The notes under the pieces are model-generated. The model was not told the origin of the DNA and ran no database searches. It was given only the letters and a program-made list of their open reading frames with translations. A stretch of 35,052 bases of DNA, taken from the NCBI GenBank assembly GCA_027324795.1, contig DAHVSB010000012.1, positions 1 to 35,052 on the forward strand. Reading direction: 5' to 3'. Made by a program: the position numbers and the translations under genes. Below, piece after piece: positions 34,416-35,052 of this stretch (positions are counted from its first letter, which is position 1; the number at the start of each line of letters is the position of its first letter). This DNA comes from Alcanivoracaceae bacterium (GTDB lineage: Bacteria; Pseudomonadota; Gammaproteobacteria; Pseudomonadales; Alcanivoracaceae).

Positions 34416-35052
34416 ATGCTTAGAAACTTACTACTTCTTGTTACGGCCTTATTGTATTCCACAGGTGCCATTGCAGATACGGCGGCAGCCGAGGAAGCAA
34501 TGGTGTTAACGCATTCGTTGTACGGCTATTTGGCCGTGCTTGTGTTTGTTATCGCTTACTTGCTGGTGATTGGTGAAGAAAAACTGCAGTTGCGTAAATC
34601 TAAACCGGTGTTAGTGGGCGCGGGCCTGATTTGGATTATCATTGGCATTGCTTATACAAAAGCAGGCTTGCAGGATTTAGCGAAAGCAAACTTGCAGGCA
34701 ACACTGCTTGAATTTAGCGAGTTGATGCTCTTCTTGCTAGTGGCTATGACTTATATCAATGCCATGGAAGAGCGTCGTATTTTTGAAGCATTACGCGCTT
34801 GGATGGTACGTAAAGGCTTTAGTTATCAAACATTGTTTTGGCTAACGGGTGTTTTAGCGTTCTTTATTTCGCCTGTGGCGGATAACTTAACCACTGCCTT
34901 ATTAATGTGTGCTGTGGTCATGAAGGTGGCAGAAGGCCAAGGCCGTTTTATTGCCATGAGCTGTATTAATATTGTGGTGGCCGCTAACGCTGGTGGTGCT
35001 TTTAGTCCTTTTGGCGACATTACAACCCTAATGGTTTGGCAGGCGGGTAAAG
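34416..35052 (+). CDS. nhaD: Na+/H+ antiporter NhaD, 5' part
   Basis: The first 212 residues of a protein that continues beyond the window. After a signal-like N-terminus (MLRNLLLLVTALLYSTGAIA) come several membrane helices. Conserved NhaD segments are VFVIAYLLVIGEEKLQLRKSKP, split around a helix end, then SELMLFLLVAMTYINAMEE, FISPVADNLTTALLM and ANAGGAFSPFGDITTLMVWQAGK. These match the IT-superfamily NhaD exchangers of Vibrio and halophilic gammaproteobacteria, which expel Na+ or Li+ at alkaline pH. The signal-like start is typical for this family. It follows the broken hydrolase-PilZ gene by 96 bases. Confidence 0.92.
   Translation, partial: MLRNLLLLVTALLYSTGAIADTAAAEEAMVLTHSLYGYLAVLVFVIAYLLVIGEEKLQLRKSKPVLVGAGLIWIIIGIAYTKAGLQDLAKANLQATLLEFSELMLFLLVAMTYINAMEERRIFEALRAWMVRKGFSYQTLFWLTGVLAFFISPVADNLTTALLMCAVVMKVAEGQGRFIAMSCINIVVAANAGGAFSPFGDITTLMVWQAGK

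Noticed and set aside
1-35052. CRISPR arrays, prophage, transposons or defence genes
   Set aside because: I saw no regularly spaced repeats, integrases, transposases, restriction enzymes or toxin-antitoxin pairs on either strand.

Overview
The window looks like chromosomal housekeeping DNA from a free-living, probably marine or brackish gammaproteobacterium near the Pseudomonadales/Cellvibrionales/Oceanospirillales. The reasons are the rpsU-dnaG-rpoD order with an adjacent tRNA-Ile2(CAU), the proA-nadD-rsfS-rlmH-mrdA-rodA-mltB-rlpA-dacA-dat-ybeD-lipB-lipA cluster, a Gram-negative porin, and an NhaD-type Na+/H+ antiporter. I cannot name a genus. I see no phage, integrase, transposase, CRISPR array, toxin-antitoxin pair or defence island. 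No stretch longer than 300 bases lacks a gene.

Layout. 1-4.1 kb (minus strand): a DUF389 membrane protein whose N-terminal half resembles a degenerate lipid-kinase domain, then a DHA2-type drug exporter and a small CopD-like membrane protein. The DUF389 gene has an unusual leader with a long-range inverted repeat and a terminator hairpin just before the start codon. 4.2-8.6 kb (minus): tRNA-Ile2, rpoD, dnaG and rpsU, the classical macromolecular synthesis operon. 8.85-13.4 kb: tsaD (plus), plsY (minus), folB-folK (plus), and cca with a pteridine-reductase-like SDR (minus). 13.5-19.3 kb is a mixed block of an MFS carrier, a stand-alone dihydrolipoyl-dehydrogenase-like flavoprotein, a YcgN-family Cys-rich protein, a small lipoprotein, Ogt, a bacteriohemerythrin and a porin. 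19.5-20.9 kb: a UPF0104 membrane protein coupled to the ribosome-rescue factor ArfB.

21.0-32.8 kb (minus) reads as one long operon of 13 genes with overlapping or near-touching junctions, apart from an 80-base gap before dacA. It joins proline synthesis (proA), NAD synthesis (nadD), ribosome factors (rsfS, rlmH), the elongasome (PBP2, RodA), peptidoglycan trimming (MltB, RlpA, PBP5/6), a D-amino-acid aminotransferase and lipoate attachment (YbeD, LipB, LipA). Its likely promoter lies upstream of proA.

33.0-35.05 kb (plus): an alpha/beta-hydrolase-PilZ fusion gene broken by two in-frame stop codons, then the 5' part of nhaD, which runs off the window and has a compact structured leader.

No complete new multi-gene system is visible. 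The items most worth checking are the degenerate kinase-DUF389 fusion and its leader, the hydrolase-PilZ gene with two stops, and the nhaD leader.
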